Both the position numbers and the translations under genes were made by a program. Positions 5,369 through 7,150 of a stretch of 7,150 nt of DNA are shown one piece after another. Every line of letters begins with the position of its first letter. Positions within the stretch are counted from its first letter, which is position 1. The stretch spans positions 1 through 7,150 of the forward strand of contig CAJVYO010000088.1 of the NCBI GenBank assembly GCA_913009515.1, given 5' to 3'. The notes under the pieces are model-generated. The model worked only from the letters and a program-made list of their open reading frames with translations. It was not told where the DNA came from and did not search any database. The stretch is from an uncultured Methylococcaceae bacterium. Its GTDB lineage: Bacteria > Pseudomonadota > Gammaproteobacteria > Methylococcales > Methylomonadaceae.

Positions 5369-5862
5369 GAGCGCCTGAGCTACTTACTTCTCATCACAAT
5401 ATTTCAAATTTTAATTGCGGTGTACAAGACTTAGATCATTGGCTTAAAAAAAGATCGATTAAAAGCCAAGCTCAAAATAATACCAAAGTTTATGTTGTTA
5501 CTGATTCTGACACAGAACAAGTAGTAGGTTATTATGCAATTGCGATGGGATCTGTACAAAGAGAATCCGCGATTGGTTCCTTTAGAAGGAATAGCCCCAA
5601 CCCTATTCCAATATTGGTACTGGCACGGCTAGGTGTTCATATTCAATATCAGCGACATGCTATTGGTGCTGGATTATTAAAAGATTGTATTCTTCGTGCT
5701 GTTAAAGCAATGAATATCGTGGGAGGTGCGGGCATACTCGTTCACGCAATAGATGATTCGGCAAAAGATTTTTATAAAAAATTTGGGTTTACTGAGTCAC
5801 CTATAGATTCTATGACTTTAATGGCACGTATCGTTGATATTGAAGCTGGACTTTCCATCTAA
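5359..5862 (+). CDS. tacT: GNAT acetyltransferase toxin (TacT-like)
   Basis: 167 residues. Characterised TacT toxins acetylate the free amino group of aminoacyl-tRNAs and so block translation. Visible motifs are APELL near the start (TacT has APEPL), FNCGVQDLDHWLKKR at 18-32, RRNSPNPIPILVLARLGV at 76-93, and DDSAKDFYKKFGF at 132-144 with the predicted catalytic Y139. The acetyl-CoA loop reads QRHAIGAG (98-105): against the usual Q/R-x-x-G-x-G/A the first glycine is Ala, which could weaken cofactor binding or be a tolerated variant. The start must be TTG 5359: an in-frame TAG lies at 5347-5349, no ATG or GTG occurs between, the family N-terminus begins here, and AGG at 5348-5350 is 8 nt upstream. 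It overlaps the antitoxin by 10 bp. Rare-start initiation may keep toxin below antitoxin. Confidence 0.92.
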   Translation: MAIRAPELLTSHHNISNFNCGVQDLDHWLKKRSIKSQAQNNTKVYVVTDSDTEQVVGYYAIAMGSVQRESAIGSFRRNSPNPIPILVLARLGVHIQYQRHAIGAGLLKDCILRAVKAMNIVGGAGILVHAIDDSAKDFYKKFGFTESPIDSMTLMARIVDIEAGLSI

Positions 5863-5907
5863 ACCAGGAAGCCAGAATAATATTGACACATCAATGGAAT
5901 ATTTAAC

Positions 5908-6498
5908 ATGAAAAAAGACATTAAACTACTCAATAAAGAGGTGATGCATGATGGTTTTTTTAATTTAAACCGCTATCAACTTCAACATACTTTATTTGCG
6001 GGCGGCTGGAGTGATGTTGTCAGCCGTGAATTATTTGAACGCGGCGATGCGGTGGCGGTTTTACTGTATGACCCTAACGCCGATAAAGTGGTGATTATTG
6101 AGCAATTTCGAATCGGGGCAGCGGTTAGCCAACCCGATAGAGCATGGATGTTAGAAATTGTGGCAGGCATTATAGAAACAGGAGAAACACCTGAAGCTGT
6201 GGTACACCGTGAAGCACAAGAAGAAGCCGGCTGTGTTATTCAAACCTTAGAATTTATTAGCCGCTTCTACGTCTCGCCGGGTGGCACCTCTGAACGCATT
6301 GCTTTATATTATGGACAAATTGATGCTCATAATATAGGCGGCGTGCATGGTTTAGTCGCAGAGCATGAAGATATTTTTGTATCTACAGTCAGTGCTGATG
6401 AAGCCTATCAAATGGTACAAGATGGCCGTATTGAATCTGCTATTCCCATTATTGCCATACAATGGCTGATGTTGAATAAAACGCGATTAACCGCTTAA
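5908..6498 (+). CDS. nudF: ADP-ribose pyrophosphatase, Nudix family
   Basis: Hydrolyses ADP-ribose to AMP and ribose 5-phosphate, recycling or detoxifying free ADP-ribose in the cytoplasm. At 196 residues it is near the E. coli NudF length. The Nudix box G-x5-E-x7-RE-x2-EE-x-G is complete: G87, E93, R101, E102, E104-region QEE (E105, E106 by context) and G108. Family markers are DGFFNLNRYQLQHTLF at 15-30, VVIIEQFRIGAA at 61-72, MLEIVAG at 81-87, and the NudF signature SPGGTSER at 123-130. GIHGL-type residues appear as GGVHGLVAEHEDI. ATG 5908 fits the family N-terminus; only a weak TGGA (5895-5898) precedes it. It lies 45 bp after the toxin stop and 49 bp before the transporter, with no terminator on either side that I can see. 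Read-through from the toxin operon is therefore possible. A functional link to the toxin is not implied. Confidence 0.94.
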   Translation: MKKDIKLLNKEVMHDGFFNLNRYQLQHTLFAGGWSDVVSRELFERGDAVAVLLYDPNADKVVIIEQFRIGAAVSQPDRAWMLEIVAGIIETGETPEAVVHREAQEEAGCVIQTLEFISRFYVSPGGTSERIALYYGQIDAHNIGGVHGLVAEHEDIFVSTVSADEAYQMVQDGRIESAIPIIAIQWLMLNKTRLTA

Positions 6499-6534
6499 AA
6501 CTGATAAAATAAACGGCTTTAATTTTAGTGTTTC

Positions 6535-6540
6535 AGGAGA
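6535..6540 (+). promoter_or_regulatory. Shine-Dalgarno fixing the TTG start of the transporter
   Basis: AGGAGA lies 7 nt before TTG 6548. The competing in-frame ATG at 6578 has no purine-rich site in front of it, which favours the TTG. Confidence 0.7.
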
Positions 6541-6547
6541 ATTTGCT

Positions 6548-7150
6548 TTGAGTCAGGTGCAAAATATAACCAGCCCAATGTCACCCGCAGAAAGACGTGC
6601 GACATTGTCACTTTCAAGTATCTACGCTTTGCGGATGCTTGGCTTATTCATGATTTTGCCCGTGTTATCCTTATTCGCTGAAACCCTAGAAGATGCCACG
6701 CCATTATTAATTGGTCTAGCCATTAGTATTTACGGCTTAACCCAAGCCTTATTACAAATTCCCTTTGGCTTACTATCCGATAAATTTGGACGTAAAAAAA
6801 TCATTATTATTGGGCTAATTTTATTTGCCACAGGCAGTGTCGTTGCTGCACTGTCAACCACTATTTATGGCATTTTAATCGGGCGAGCATTACAAGGCAG
6901 TGGAGCCATTGCCGCGGCTATTATGGCCTTAGTCGCTGATTTAACGACTGAAGTTCACCGCACTAAAGCGATGGCCATGATTGGAGCCAGCATCGGCATT
7001 TCATTTGGTGTTGCCGTCAGTCTGGGACCTATTATTGCTGGATTTGCGGGTATTTCAGGCATTTTCTGGTTAACCGCTATTTTATCTTGTCTCGCTATTT
7101 TGGTGGTACTGTATGTTGTACCCAATCCTACTGAAAGCAAAGTTCATCGT
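6548..7150 (+). CDS. yajR: MFS transporter, YajR-like (3' end outside window)
   Basis: The first 201 codons of a major facilitator superfamily inner-membrane transporter, open to the window edge. The N-terminus MSPAERRATLSLSSIYALRM and GLFMILPVL (11-40) closely parallels E. coli YajR, a proton-driven exporter whose substrate is unsettled. MFS motif A is at 74-84 (GLLSDKFGRKK), the TM4 motif R113-x2-QGSG at 113-119, and the TM5 antiporter motif at about 146-165 (GASIGISF...GPIIAG), which supports an exporter. About six helices are visible (24-46, 54-76, 85-103, 106-128, 141-164, 170-191). The TTG start is chosen for its AGGAGA; it adds 10 residues ahead of M11. Whether the C-terminal YAM domain of YajR is present cannot be seen. 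It probably shares a transcript with nudF. Confidence 0.88.
   Translation, partial: MSQVQNITSPMSPAERRATLSLSSIYALRMLGLFMILPVLSLFAETLEDATPLLIGLAISIYGLTQALLQIPFGLLSDKFGRKKIIIIGLILFATGSVVAALSTTIYGILIGRALQGSGAIAAAIMALVADLTTEVHRTKAMAMIGASIGISFGVAVSLGPIIAGFAGISGIFWLTAILSCLAILVVLYVVPNPTESKVHR

Noticed and set aside
5883..5888. Perfect TTGACA before nudF as a -35 box
   Set aside because: A 17-bp spacer puts the -10 at 5906-5911, on the start codon, where the sequence does not resemble TATAAT. It could not drive normal nudF translation.
5982..6170. 62-residue minus-strand open frame inside nudF
   Set aside because: Antisense shadow of the conserved Nudix region, with no motif or ribosome-binding site.
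6955..7140. 61-residue minus-strand open frame inside the transporter gene
   Set aside because: Antisense to conserved MFS motifs around TM5; a shadow frame.
1..7150. CRISPR array, tRNA, rRNA or intact insertion sequence
   Set aside because: No regularly spaced repeats beyond the two-unit repeat at 308-351, no cloverleaf or rRNA-like stretch, and no transposase frame were seen.

Overview
The window looks like a chromosomal segment of an AT-rich gammaproteobacterium. Gmd, Fcl, NudF and the YajR-type transporter all keep the lengths and motifs of their E. coli counterparts, while the base composition is far more AT-rich than in enterobacteria. A methane- or sulfur-oxidising lineage (Methylococcales or Thiotrichales) would fit, but that placement is a guess.

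Region 1 (1-376) has no intact gene. It holds a broken coding remnant (coiled-coil tail, ends at 174), a hairpin-headed repeat of about 60 bp (188-247), a 9-bp inverted repeat (271-302) and a 21-bp direct repeat with a 23-bp period (308-351) just before gmd.

Region 2 (377-4036) is a co-directional nucleotide-sugar operon, gmd-fcl-galE, followed by a small membrane-anchored protein of unknown function and closed by a strong intrinsic terminator. Gmd and Fcl convert GDP-mannose to GDP-L-fucose. GalE interconverts UDP-glucose and UDP-galactose and, judging from a Cys at its gatekeeper position, probably the N-acetyl forms too. Together they would supply activated fucose and galactose or GalNAc for a surface polysaccharide. 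No glycosyltransferase or polymerase lies in the window. A second, inverted copy of the 60-bp repeat (4031-4088) lies beyond the terminator, so the two copies bracket this operon.

Region 3 (4127-4934, minus strand) is a polytopic membrane protein of the uncharacterised family that begins Met-Cys-Trp-Ser. It is transcribed convergently with the sugar operon.

Region 4 (5041-5862) is a toxin-antitoxin pair of the TacA/TacT type: a DUF1778 ribbon-helix-helix antitoxin and a GNAT acetyltransferase toxin. The toxin starts at TTG and overlaps the antitoxin by 10 bp. A 25-bp near-palindrome between the -10 box and the antitoxin Shine-Dalgarno is very likely the autoregulatory operator.

Region 5 (5908-7150) has nudF (ADP-ribose pyrophosphatase) and the first 201 codons of a YajR-like MFS transporter, which runs off the right edge and also appears to start at TTG.

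I see no CRISPR array, tRNA, rRNA or intact insertion sequence. No wholly new system is demonstrable here. The points most worth checking are the repeat pair around the sugar operon, the toxin-antitoxin operator and variant acetyl-CoA loop, the GalE gatekeeper, and the two uncharacterised membrane proteins.
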